Positions 35,061 to 46,681 of a stretch of DNA of 64,000 bases are shown one piece after another. The stretch is from Brachionus manjavacas (taxonomy: Eukaryota; Rotifera; Eurotatoria; Ploima; Brachionidae). A program made the position numbers and the translations under genes. The stretch lies in assembly GCA_019054805.1 (NCBI GenBank), contig JAHQIY010000016.1, forward strand, positions 186,001 to 250,000, in the 5' to 3' direction. A model generated the notes under the pieces. That model was not told the origin of the DNA. It saw nothing but the letters and a program-made list of their open reading frames with translations, and searched no databases. The first letter of the stretch is position 1. Every line of letters begins with the position of its first letter.

Positions 35061-38000
35061 ATGAATGTTAATAGCCGACCCACCGCCGAGCTCATTAATA
35101 TTATCAAACAGCTTTTTTATAATTCATCAGGCGAAAATACTGAAGAAAGAGATAAAATAATCAAAAAAGTCGACTCACAGTACACCGAATGTGATGGCAG
35201 GATAGACAAATACATTCGCGAATCTTCCAAAGACCTAAGCCGATTGATCAAAGTTTTTAATGAGATCGCTTCAAAAATAGAAGCATCGCGATCCAATGTG
35301 TCCCAGAGTCGTGAAGCCCTCAAGCAATGTAAAATTCTGCTTCAATCCAAACGCGACGAAGTGCGACGCCTTTGGCTTGAATGGTGCGAACAGAAATGCT
35401 ACTACAACAACTTGGCAAAATTGAGACAACTCTATTTGGCAAGTGAGAACGTAAGGATATACTGTAAAGCTAAAGATTACATCCAAGCTGCAGAGTTAAT
35501 TTCTGAGTGTACCAAAATGATTGCCTTGGATTTTAGAGACATACCTGGCCTTCATGATATCAAGAGGATAATAGATGACGAAAGAATCAAACTGGAAAAG
35601 CATTTATTGGAAGAACTTATTGATCAGTTATACACCTCTGTAACAAAATCGGTTCTGGAAACCGGATCTGTTCAGCCTGTGCGCGAAGCTTCGTTTAGAC
35701 GAAGGTTTCGCCACCATAAAACTGATGATCACAGCGAAGAAATTTCAGCATCTGGTCCTAAAAGTTTGAGCAGTGAAGCTATGATTGACAAAATTGTCCA
35801 AGCTGCGTCCAAGCTAAACAATTCTGAATCAAATATAAACATAGTGGAAAAAATGATAAATGACATTAACAAGTCAATTGTGGCCAATTTGATCCAGATT
35901 ATAAATTCAACTTCAAGTCACGTCGTTGAATCAAATCTGATTGACAATTCCAAGCTGAATCGCCAATTGATTGAAAATAATCCAAAATTTTTATGCCAAC
36001 TGATTGATCTGACTTTTGAGCAGTTCAAAATTGCAGCCCGGCTTTACAAATATTTTATAGAGTGCACTAGCAAAATTAGTAGCATTAAATCTTATCAAAG
36101 TGGTCTAATTTGGACATGCATTCAAAATGTTCTTGTCAAATTGTTACAAGAATATTTGGACATAAAAAAATTGGGACAAAATTCTCAAAATACTGGTAAG
36201 TGAAGCTTATTTTCCTGAGTTTATAGGGTTAGCAAAATGACCAAAAATAGAATATCTAAATGAACGTGAGAATAAAATTGATAATTTAGAATTTAAAAAT
36301 TTTTAATTTTTCAAATTACAAATCAAAACTTTGATTAAAAAAATGAAAATTGAATAAATTTTAAGATTCTATAATTTTAATTTTTTTCAAACTTCAAAAC
36401 AGTGACAATAAATTTAGCTTGCACTAAAATAAAATGTTCTTTTAAATTTGATTTATTTTATAAGATTAGGAATTAATTGAAAGTTTATGGCTAACTTTAG
36501 TATATTTTTGATTATTCAAAAATTTTTTATTGAATCCTACTATATTCAATTTCCACATAGACTGCAAAGATGCACAAAAAATACTCGGTATCATTTCGAA
36601 TGAAGGGAATTAAAATTTTAGGGGGGGCCAAAAATTTTTTTTTTGGCTAGGAGGGTCTGAATCTTTCCAGCCTTATATAAAGTATATCTTATTTAAGCTT
36701 TTTTATCTCAGAATTTAATCAATCAAATCTACTCGATCGACAAATTTTCTGATAGAGAATTAAATGCTCTATATTCTGAGCTGGTTATCTTGAAAAAAAA
36801 ATCGGAAAAATTTTGACATTTTTTAACTTTTTCGGGATCTTCTTTTTTGCAAACCCCTTAACCCATATATTTTTATACAAATTCTGAAACTAGACAAAAT
36901 TCTGAACAAAATGATGGTTTTACTTGTTTTATTTATTTAGTTTAAAAATTTTTATAATCGCTCAAAAAAAGTCCATTTTTTGAAAAAAAAAATTTTGAGA
37001 ATTTTTCAATTATTACTAAAAAAAATACATTCAATTAATTATAGCAATGAATTTGTTATTTTTAAATGTTGCTGATGAGTTGCCTTAGTTTTACCTAAAA
37101 AATATGCCTTTAGGACTTCACCATAAGTTGATCCTTTATAATAAGCATCAACTGAGCTCCAAAATCTTCGTACTAATTTTTTATTGATTTCTTTTCGAAT
37201 AAAATCGTCTCGAGCATCATCAATCAACTTTTTCATTTTATCAAAACTCTGATCTGTTCTAGTACCAACATATTGTTTAAGCTGTAAAGATTCAGACCCC
37301 CCCTAGCCAAAAAAAAAATTTTTGACCCCCCCTAAAATTTATATATAAAAATATTTATCCGCAAAAAGTGTGCTAATCTTTATTTTTCTCGTTATTCAAA
37401 GGCATTTTGATCAAATGCGCAATTACTTGAATGATTTTCACAGAGTTTTTGCAGAAAAATTTTTTAGGTGATGTAAAAATGCTAGGGTTTAGTTCTAAAT
37501 TCTAACATTCTTCAGAATATTGATTGTATTGAAATAAACTTCACCTTTTCTACTTAAATAAATAAAGAACTAAACAAACGCGGTCTTTGGTTTTTTTAGG
37601 AAAATTTTTTTTTAATCTGCTGAATTTGTTAATTTTTTTTATAAAAATTACATTAGCCTATTTATTTTTCTAAATTAGGTAAATACAATGAGAATATTAC
37701 AAAGTAAAAAACCTTGGCTTACTTATCAGTAATTTAACTTCACTTTTATAAATTTACTTACATAAGTATAAAATTTTTTCAATGTGACAATACTTTTTTT
37801 GTGCAAAAAAAATTTTAAATATCTTTAAAAGACTTCTAAACTCCAGAATACTCAGTGCTTTTTTTCTTTTTGGTCTTTATCTTTATCTAGCAATTGTTTG
37901 AGTGTTTTTGAGTATCCATTCTTTTAACAAAATTTCAATCGGACTCACTTTCTAAATCAAGAAAAAAAATAATCGAATAAATGATTAAATCTCAAAGTAT

Positions 38001-39930
38001 ATCCATGAAAAAAATTCACAAAAATTTGTTAACATGGTACTTAAACTTTAATTAAATAGAAAATAAAACTAAAATATTTTAAGGTGACTTGTTAGACAAA
38101 ATTGATATAAATTCATTTTTTACTCGCAAACGCTTGCTAAACATCCCGTTTACGACAGACAATGCATCAATGGCATCAAATACTGCCAACACTGGTAATC
38201 CTGTTCCTGGCAATGGCTCTCAGCATCGAATGTTCGAATTTAAAAATTCTTCTCATGCCATGAGCATCACCAATTACATACGCGAAATAAACAATGAAGA
38301 TTTGTTCACCAGTATGGATTCAGATTTGGCCAGCAAAGCCAACTCAGCCTTGGAACAGCGAGACTTTAAAATTCTTGTTTGCCAGCCAGATCATAGAAAT
38401 ATAACCAGCATATTCTCAATTATGGAACAAGTAATCAAAGAAATTGCAGAAGAAATCCGCACACTACCTGTCGCATTTGGAGATGGTGCACAGCAAGCTG
38501 TTAGCCAAAAGCCAGACTATGTCCTTGAAAAATTTATTAATGAATTTATACTAAAAATTTTCATCACCAATGCCGTGGAGTCAATCAACCAAAATGCGCG
38601 AATAAATTCCATTATCGATGGAAAAATTGAGATATCCAGAGAACTTATTTCTTTACATGTGCAAAAAGAGCTCGGTCTGAACAAACCAATTCTTCAAAAC
38701 ATTCTCCATGTTTATCAAAGTTGTCACGACTTGTATGATTTGATAAGAGATATGGGATCCTATGCTCTGGAGTTTACTCGAGCCATGTCCTCGCTGATAG
38801 ATAGACACATAGCATACTGTAACGATTTGTATCTGAGCATAGTCTCTTGCGGAGACGGCTATGTATTCAGTAATTTCTGGGTACAAGATGAAGGAATAAA
38901 ACAATACTTTAAACAGTTGCCGGCATTTTCGTCAGCCATCAAAAATAAGCCATCGCCTGCGGCCATTCTGTCCGGCGCTAGAAATACCAGCCTTGGCACT
39001 TTTAATAACTTGTCAATCAGCACAGCGACCACAAATTTGAACAGTCAGAATCCGGCAGTGTTAAAGGCCCAAGTCGAAGTGGATCAGTATGAGATCGATG
39101 TGTTCAGCAATGACCGATTGGACACACTATTGGCCAACTTGTGCGACAAAGAACTGGAAGAGGTGGACATAATTACCAATTTTAATCATATTGAAATGGT
39201 TGCTCATTTGCACGAATCCTGTGACTGGCTCATCATCAAACTGAAGCAAATATTCAGCTCTTTGGAACAAATGGCCAAAAATCCCAAGTCGCTGAACCAC
39301 TCGCTGTCAATGGAAGAGTTAAACAAGCTGACTAAACAGCTGAATGATTTGGATAGATGGAGAGGCGACACTTTGCTGCTGCTTTATCTGGAAGCCAGAG
39401 TTCACTGCTTTTACCATTTGATCAGCTTTATAAAGCAGGAGAATATAACTTCGTACGCCGGCGATGTGGATACAGACCCGGACGAGTCCGTGTTGAACAT
39501 GAATAGGGACCTGCACCGAATTTACGAGCATTTAAGCCGGTCATTGCAAGAGCCCAAGCTGAACTATGTGTTCGATGCCTTGGGTGCAATGATAGCAACC
39601 ATTTTTATTCGGGCAGTGAAAAATTTCAAGAAAATAAGCTCGCATGGCATTGCCAAAATGTGCAGGAATATATTTCATGTGGAGCAGAACTTGAGTGCCA
39701 TGCGAGCCAAAGCCGATCCGCATCTGATGCGGGCGCATAGATTCTATGAGCTTTTATACAAAAAACCCGAAGAGCTGCTAAATCATTTGATCGATCATGA
39801 GGCCGAGTTTCAATCAAGTGATTACGTCAATGTGCTCAATTTAATCTACAGATCACAGCCTGGTCACGAGATCAACTCGCTGACAGACAATATTCAGGCA
39901 TTGAATAACATACTCCAGAATAAGCTCTAG
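35061..39930 (+). CDS. EXOC4: Exocyst complex component 4 (Sec8)
   Basis: Subunit of the exocyst, which tethers secretory vesicles to the plasma membrane. Two exons, 35061-36195 and 38084-39930, joined in phase 1 across a 1,888-bp intron; 993 residues, close to human EXOC4 (974). The N-terminal coiled-coil region shows CKILLQSKRDEVRRLWLEW, matching the family stretch CKMLLHCKRDELRKLW. A FKNSSHAMSITNYIRE segment matches FESSSHAISMSAYLRE. The C terminus carries LEARVHCFYHLI, KMCRNIFHVEQNL and LLNHLIDHE, as in the family. The arginine/histidine-rich insert near residues 210-225 and the serine/asparagine-rich stretch after it are linkers without a known role. The intron contains a terminal-inverted-repeat element (36613-37340). 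Confidence 0.95.
36613..37340. mobile_element. DNA transposon-like element with about 60-bp terminal inverted repeats, in EXOC4 intron
   Basis: The left end (AAATTTTAGGGGGGGCCAAAAA ... GGCTAGGAGGGTCTGAATCTTT) is repeated in inverse orientation at the right end (AAAGATTCAGACCCCCCCTAGCC ... GACCCCCCCTAAAATTT), with few mismatches. Total length is about 728 bp. The minus strand has an open frame running from the right repeat inward (see 37039-37300). The short length and lack of a complete transposase suggest a deletion derivative. Confidence 0.8.
37039..37300 (-). pseudogene. Open coding-like fragment inside the inverted-repeat element
   Basis: A minus-strand frame is open from the right inverted repeat to a stop at 37039. 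From its first ATG (37236) it encodes 65 residues. It contains charged, helix-like sequence (KLIDDARDDFIRKEINKKLVRR, then FWSSVDAYYKGSTYGEVLKAY). The composition looks like a real protein end rather than random AT-rich DNA. I do not recognise it. It could be the 3' end of a transposase or a captured host exon. Confidence 0.45.
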
Positions 39931-40731
39931 TTTTTAATCATTTTTAAACCATTTTTTTAAAATAATCTTTTATTTTTCTATTGCGATGGGAATTTTAAAA
40001 ATAAATTTGAAATTGTCTAATTTTGGTTTTGGTGAAATTTTGGTGAAAAATGATGTAAAAATTTGACAAATTAAAGTTTATGATCAAAATTTAATATAAA
40101 AAAAAAAAATTAACAAAATAGATCCAAGGCATACATGTTTGATGCATAACAAAATTTTTTGCAGATTTTAAAAAATTAAGTGAAGCATTGGATCCCTACA
40201 ATTTAAAAATGTTTTTTTTTAAATTTTTTAATCAATTTATATATTTTTGATATAATTTTTGATCGTTAGTTTCATTTTGCTCAAATATTCACTACAAAAT
40301 AAAAATTATTTTTTTCTAGTTTATAAAAATATTTAATCTGAAAGTGCATCATACATTTTGCATTATTTGTTAAGTCTGAGAGTCTCTGCATTATCCACTA
40401 TGATTAAATTAGGATTTTAATTTAAATTGATTGTTGAATATGGAAATTTATGCAAATATGATGGCTGCACCTTTCTTTATTAATTTAAAACAACAAGAAA
40501 AATAAACATACAATTATATTATATTTGTACAAAATTTCACAATACTAACAATTAAAAAAAAAATTTTTAAATAAATAAAAATGAACAAAGCATTTTTTTG
40601 AGGAGATTTTTATTAGTTAAAAAAAAAAGCTACTGAAACTGAATAATAAAAATAAATCAATCAAAAAATTAAAAAACATTGTAACTTTATTAAATTAAGA
40701 ACAAAAAATTATTAATTCTATAATTAAATTA

Positions 40732-41962
40732 GTTTAATTTTTTATGTTTGAATTGCAAAATGTTTCCAATGTTGAAATTACATTGAAAAAGTGCGATGTT
40801 TCAAATATTTTTTCATATTCTAAAAAAAAATAATTTTAAGTTAATATTGCAAGCATAAAAAAATGTTTTTTTTTAAAATTTTGACTTTGGGTTTGAGATA
40901 TGTTGATCCTTAAGATATTTGTTTAAAAACTATCTACGCTCTGTTTTTTATTTTTTATAAATTGAGTTTTGGTTAAAATGCATCAAATGAGCGTCATTTA
41001 TCACTTAAGTCAAAATCTATAAAAAAAAATAAAGTTTTTCGGGTCATGTCAGATAGGTGAACTATAAATTACCTGTTAATGGAACAATTCTTGTTCTCAG
41101 GTTTTATAAACTTCACTTCACTTTATAAATCTAAAAATTGTTAAACTATTTTGAAATTTTTTCATCTATTTAAAAAAGCTAAAGTAATTGTAAAAAATAA
41201 GATTGAAAAATACATAGAAAATCTAAATTTGAGCGGACTAGGTAAATTTAAGCGAAATAGATGAGTCTATTTTCTCCAAAGACAAACACTTGAAGGGTGA
41301 AAATTTAATTTTAATTCTCTTTAATTTTTATTATTTATGCTGAAAGCCAAAGATTTAGTAGAGAGCGCATTTGGGTATTTAGGATTGTTGAAAGGGTAAT
41401 ACCAAATCAGCCAGATCACAGAAAATGCTTTTTCTAGAGTTCTTTCAAATTAAAAAAAACAAAAAAATTATTGACTTCAATTGTTTATTTCCAAATCAGC
41501 TTCGAACTTTAGGCATTCTATTAAATAGCTTTATTCAATTTGTTCACATAAACTAAAAAATTTTCATCTAAATTTGATTCTTTTTTTTAAATACAAGTTC
41601 AAAATCAAGTCTTTGAGTCCAGTATGTTGCAACTGCTAATGATGTGCACAATCTCTACAAAATGCAGGAGGCTAGAATAAATTGAAATTTTATTTCTGAT
41701 AAATTTGCAGTTTAAATGAATTTGATAAATAAATAAATAAATTATATAAATTTAAAAAAAAAGAATTTTCAATATTTTTTTTAAATTTTCAAATAAAAAT
41801 TAAACTCATTCTATTTCACTATCAAGTTTAATTTCAAGTATGAAAATGCTTGCAATAAAAATTATTTTTTTATTTGAGACTGAAATAATTTGAAACATCG
41901 CATTTTTTAAATGTAATTTCAATATCCGATACATTTTGTAATTCAAACACAAAAAATTAAAC
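40732..41962 (+). mobile_element. Inverted-repeat element (TIR family B), copy 1
   Basis: The left end (GTTTAATTTTTT ... TTTGAATTGCAAAATGT ... GTGCGATGTTTCAAAT) is mirrored at the right end (TTTGAAACATCGCA ... ACATTTTGTAATTCAAAC ... AAAAAATTAAAC), so the inverted repeats run for well over 100 bp with mismatches. The interior contains TTCTTGTTCTCAGG and a TGCTGAAAGCC ... GAGAGCGCATTTGGG segment. The same pieces occur, mostly inverted, at 49849-51275. No transposase ORF. Confidence 0.75.
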
Positions 41963-42547
41963 CAATTATTTCTACAAATAATTTTCTTTTTTTTTTTTCT
42001 TTGGTAGCATCAACTGATTTTAAATAGCAATTTTTTTCTTAAATCAAATTTACCAAGTTTTACTTATGATCACCAATTCAAGGTGTCTCTTGAAATTTTT
42101 AAATAGACAAGAGGTCCAATTATTCAGAGCTTGTCTTGAAAACAATTTTGTATTAGCAACCGGCAAAATTTTCATCACTAACTGGAGGAAGTTCTAACTA
42201 TCCAATTTTTAGAGACTTAGATGATGCCAAATTGTTTAATTTTAAATCGATGTTATCTCTTTTGAAAATTTGACAATGCTCAATTGATTATGTCATATTT
42301 ACAATGGGATAATAATCAGAGATTGTTGAAAAGTTGATATAATTGATGACTCCACAAATCTTTTACTCTTTTATTAATTTAATTTTTTTACTAATTAAAA
42401 TTTGAGTTATGGTGTGGCATTATTGTTGTAAAATTTAAACAAAGTAAAATGAAATTTTAAAGTTAAAAAATTGATTCTACCGAGATTTACAATTGATAAA
42501 ATGACTAATTGGCGATTTTTATTGTTTTATTTTTTTTTCGAAATTGT

Positions 42548-42594
42548 GGTGCTGTACCAGATGCATTTTTTTATTATGCATTTGATGTAGCACC
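42548..42594. repeat. Imperfect 19-bp-arm hairpin
   Basis: GGTGCTGTACCAGATGCAT pairs with ATGCATTTGATGTAGCACC, with three mismatches, around a 9-base T-rich loop. It could be a small foldback element or a structured RNA. No flanking conservation can be judged from here. Confidence 0.6.
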
Positions 42595-43220
42595 AAGAAT
42601 TAAGAAAAAATGAACTTTAAATACATGAAAAAATTCTAAATTAAATTTAAGATTAAAATTTTCGAAATATTTTTTTAAAAGCCCATGAGAAAGGAAATTG
42701 AATGAAATTGCTAATATTTTTTACGTCATCAATCAAATTATATTAATTGTAAGATTGAATATAATACATACTAAATTTCAATTTTTTTAAATATTTAATT
42801 TTGTTGAAATATTTTCTAGTGATTAAAAATTCCAAAAAACTGGATAAAGGTAGCTGAATTTTTTGAAAAGGTATCTTAAGGTATCTTAAAATATTTAACT
42901 GAACATAAAAATTTTTTAAATTATACTTTTATCATTTAAAATGCAAAAAAATTAAAATTTTTCTAATTTAACATTTAATTCAAAAGATAAAAATTTTTTA
43001 ATCTGAGAAAAAAAAATTCTTAAGAGAGTTCAAAATAGAAATCATAAATTTTCTAGTTTATATTCACTTCCAAATCGGCAGAGGCAAAATCAACTCTTAA
43101 ATGTGTTAATAATTTATTTTTTTAAGATAAAATTTAAGTATTTTAAATTTAATATGTTAATTTGAATTTTTTTTATTTTTCTGTAATAAATTTTATATAA
43201 AACTTTTATCTTTAATTAAA

Positions 43221-44134
43221 ATGAGCTCCGCAACAAACTTAAACACATCTTTGTTTTTAACTAACTTTTGTAATAATTATGGCAAAAGTCTTCTTACTTG
43301 TAATACACTGGAACCGAATTTATCCGAAAGTGTGAATTTTTTCGTATTCAATCAAAAGCCAGACATCCAAAATTCGCCAGCACCAAGTCCTACAAATGAA
43401 TCTCAATATGACTATGACGGAGCACTAATTTATATATGCTTTGTTCTCCTATCTTATGCTTTTTGCGTAATCTGCATGATCAAAGTTCAGACAAAAACAA
43501 GTGACCTTGACTACTTTGATGAAAATGGTGACTCGGAGAGCGAAAAAGCTCATAATCTGCTGAAACGCATAAGGAATGATTCGGTAAGAAAAGAGGCTCT
43601 GGGTAAATGTCTGCAATTATTTCAGTAAAATCACCGTATTCATTTTAAATTTAGATTAAATTTTGAGTACGGACTTAATAAAAAAATTTTCTTCAAAAAA
43701 ATTTTAATTTAGAGGAATTAATAAAACCTGGATTCCGGGATAGAATGTGGAACATCTATACAGATACACCAAATTGTTACAAAATAAGAAAATCAGAGAA
43801 CAAAAAAATTCACGGAATAGACCGCAAATTAAAGAGCTATTATTCTGCTGAAAATGGAAATTCAAAGCTAAATGACTTGATTCAAAATGATCGGCAAATG
43901 CCAAATAAAGAACAAATTTTTTCTTTGCTAAAAGATTTGAATAAATTCGAGAATAGTTCTTATAATAACACAACACACAACACAATTAATTCATCAATTA
44001 CAGTAGATAATTCGTTCACTACGAATTCTATTGAGTCATCAAGAGCAAATAGACGAACAAGCTTGTTAAATATGAATTTTGAAGCGCCCAAAACTCCAAA
44101 TCGGTTTCATGTTGAAAAAATAAAAGAATTCTAA
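43221..44134 (+). CDS. Single-pass membrane protein, KCNE-like topology, unknown function
   Basis: Two exons, 43221-43602 and 43713-44134, joined in frame across a 110-bp intron; 267 residues. The N-terminal 65 residues are rich in N, S, T and P, with several NxS/T sites (for example NTS, NLS and NES), consistent with an extracellular domain. There is no clear signal peptide. One hydrophobic segment follows (about 68-87, ALIYICFVLLSYAFCVICMI). The cytoplasmic part begins with an acidic stretch (DLDYFDENGDSESE) and continues with KRIRNDSVRKEALEELIKPGF and DRMWNIYTD. The tail is low-complexity N/S/T. One short extracellular domain, one membrane span and one juxtamembrane region recall the KCNE potassium-channel subunits, but I see no sequence match that proves this. 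Confidence 0.65.
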
Positions 44135-44273
44135 ATATTTACTTCATATTAAATTACTTTTTTCTATTTTGTTTTTATCTTAGCTTTTTATCACTCTTAA
44201 ATTGTCATAGAAACTTGACAGTTTTTTTACAATTTTATTTTTTCGACATTTAATAAAAAAATATAATTAAAAA

Positions 44274-44533
44274 ATGAATCCCGAAATAAGAGAGCAAGTA
44301 ATGCGACAAAATGTATTGACCATTTGATTTTTCTGCCATTTTTTTATCATTTATTATTTCAGGTCCGCTATGACACTTCAAATCCATTTGATTTTTTTCT
44401 AAATGGCAAAAACGTAGCACATAAATGGGTCCTAGAAAATAATAAAGAATTGCTTGAGATAAAACTAAATGAGTGGGTTTTTAGAATTTTAATTACTACC
44501 AAGTGTTTGATTTCAATCAAAAATTTGGTATAA
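44274..44533 (+). CDS. Possible small unrecognised ORF (two exons)
   Basis: ATG at 44274, exon to 44312, a 51-bp GT-AG intron, and a second exon from 44364 to a stop at 44533 give about 69 residues. The stretch VRYDTSNPFDFFLNG and KNVAHKWVLENNKELLE looks like genuine protein. The end of the second exon (after LNEW) looks like read-through into an intron, since a GT follows. It may therefore be the 5' part of the gene at 44564, but I found no splice junction with a good acceptor that joins the frames. It might equally be a separate small gene. Confidence 0.35.
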
Positions 44534-44563
44534 ATAAAAAGATTTTTTTTTAATTCGTAAAAA

Positions 44564-45318
44564 ATGGCTAATTTAGATGAATCTGAATTAGAAGAATTAG
44601 ATGATGAGGTTTCCGAAATGGTGCCAATAGCTAGACAGCCCAAAAGGTCCAAAACAGCAGTGACAGAAACTGATCCTGAACTGGATCTGATGAGAAATCG
44701 TGTCGAGCGATTCTTGTCGATTGTCGAATTGCCACCTGAAGTTCTGCTTTTGCAGGAAAAATTTGCGCTTCAACAAGAAAAAAAGGCTAAGAAAAAAGGT
44801 TCCAGAGAAAAGTCAGAAAATAAAGAAAAAAAGAAAAATAATAACATTCGACATTACCATGATGGTAGTGGATTGAGTCAAGGGGCTAGAGCTGATATTA
44901 TTAAGGAAATTATAAAAAATTTTGACCTTGAAAAATATGTCAATAATTTTATTGAAAAAAATGTTATTGAAGTCAAATTAAGCACAGAGTCTCTATTAAC
45001 CATTCTTTTCTTAAACAGATTAATTTAATTTTTTTGTCTAAAGTAAACCGGAGAACCGTTCTGTGAGAGATCAATTGTTGAAATTGATGAAAACTGATGT
45101 AATTCGCATAAATGATAAAAATTTCATGCACAATTTGTCCAAACGTCTTGAAGAAAATTATCAAGTAATAAAAATAAAAAAAAGCTTTTAAAAATATTAA
45201 TTAATTTTTTTTAAAGAAAGAGCAAGAAAAAATTCTTGATGAATTAGCTGAAATAGAGAAAAAACGCGAAAGGAATTTGATCGCTCATGGTTTAATTGAT
45301 CAGCCTTATGATTCATAA
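44564..45318 (+). CDS. Unrecognised charged, coiled-coil-like protein
   Basis: Three exons, 44564-44988, 45044-45164 and 45217-45318, 215 residues. The N terminus is acidic (DESELEELDDE). A helix-like DLMRNRVERFLSIVELPPEVLLLQEKF follows, then a lysine-rich linker (about 75-100), and a C-terminal helical part (DQLLKLMKTDVIRIND, then KRLEENYQKEQEKILDELAEIEKKRE). The first intron uses a weak donor (GA|GTCTCT) chosen because it alone keeps the downstream frame. I do not recognise the family. It starts 30 bp after the stop of the small ORF upstream, so a shared transcript is possible. Confidence 0.6.
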
Positions 45319-46681
45319 ATAAAAGACAATTAAGGAAAACAATTTTTAACTATGATAAGTTAATATTTAATAAGTGTTAATTAATTTGACATAAATGATT
45401 ACAAGAATCATTTAACTTTTGAAACCTTTATTATATTAATAAAAAAAAGAAAATTTCTAATTTTTTTATTATCTGAATTTTTCTTTATTGTTCAATTTTA
45501 TTTAATCTTTTTCACCATTTTTTTTCATTCTATATTGCTGATAATTGCTGAAAACTGTAAATAATATGCATATGGTAATAATAATTAATAAAAAAGATTA
45601 ATTAATACAAGTCTTATTTCTATGGTAAAGTTTACATTAATCAAAAATTGACCAAAATGTAAAATTTCTATTTTTTTATTAGTAACTGAGAAGCTGTTCA
45701 GTATGATTTTTTTTTCAATAAAATGATAATTTATATATTTTCCCTTATTATTTGAAAATGTGCTACGAATCTTCCGCCAAAGTCAATCTGGATAAAGCGA
45801 ATAAAAAAATTTTGGCTCATTTCTGGGCGCTTTTATGATTTCCACTGCTATATTGAATCCATCAGTCTATTATGAAAGATTATTTTATCATAACTCACTT
45901 GAAAATTAAAAGTTAAATTTTTTATATAACAACTTAATAAATTTTATTTCTAATTTAAGGAATAGGTGGAATTTAATCGTACTAATGTCAAAAATAACTG
46001 TAAGAGAAAAGACTTTTAGATATTTTTATTTAGAATTGATCAATAGATTTGTGGTTCTAAATCAATAAAAAAATTTCTACATTTAAGTATTCAATATACA
46101 AAAATATTAACACCTTTTCTCATGATATTTTTAAAAAAGCCTAAAGAAATTAACCTAAGTTCTACAGTACATAGATTTTTAAATTTTTTTTATAATAATT
46201 AAAAATTTGTTTATAAAATCAATGGTGAATCATGATTCATTTTTTGCATTTATTCATGGAAAATTTACATTTTATTGACAACATTAATTTTAGTAAACAT
46301 TTTAGTATTTTTTTTTAGAACTAAATGAATTTTTAGAAAAAATAGTTTTTTTTCAGTGCGCAAGATTTCAAATCCAAAGCTTGTAACTTGACATTAATTC
46401 TTTTCTTTTGAAATATATTCTTAAAAATTTTTATTTTTGAAAGTATTTGTTAAATAATCGAGTATATGGGGCTTAATTTGTTCACTAATTAAAAAATAAA
46501 AGGCAAAATTAATTTAAAAAAGCCTTATAAATTAACTAACAGCATTTTTTTTAATTTTATTTTAGAGAGGTTTAGTGCGTTGCCATGGCAACAATTTTCA
46601 AATAAAAATTTAAAAAATATTTTTTCCTTTTATTTATTTAAAGTTTAGTTTTAAATAAAATTTTCATAAATTAGTCTAAAA
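45319..46681. other. AT-rich intergenic region upstream of CCDC39
   Basis: I see nothing coding or repeated. The CCDC39 promoter should be at its right end by position. GTTGCCATGGCAAC, a 14-bp perfect palindrome matching an X-box/RFX-type site, lies at 46577-46590, about 90 bp before the CCDC39 start. Confidence 0.45.
46577..46590. promoter_or_regulatory. Candidate RFX X-box upstream of CCDC39
   Basis: GTTGCCATGGCAAC is an exact palindrome and matches the X-box consensus (GTNRCC, short spacer, RGYAAC) bound by RFX factors that switch on ciliary genes. It lies 92 bp upstream of the CCDC39 start codon, the usual distance. The match is seen directly; the function is inferred from the ciliary role of the gene. 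Confidence 0.75.

Larger units (their letters stand above)
39931..43220. other. Intergenic region with a large inverted-repeat element
   Basis: No gene seen. It holds the element at 40732-41962 and a long hairpin at 42548-42594. The rest is AT-rich. Confidence 0.55.

Noticed and set aside
44482-44608. Joining the small ORF at 44274 to the gene at 44564 through a donor after LNEW and an acceptor at GATGATGAG
   Set aside because: It preserves frame, but the acceptor has no pyrimidine tract and the skipped acidic DESELEELDDE looks like real coding sequence.
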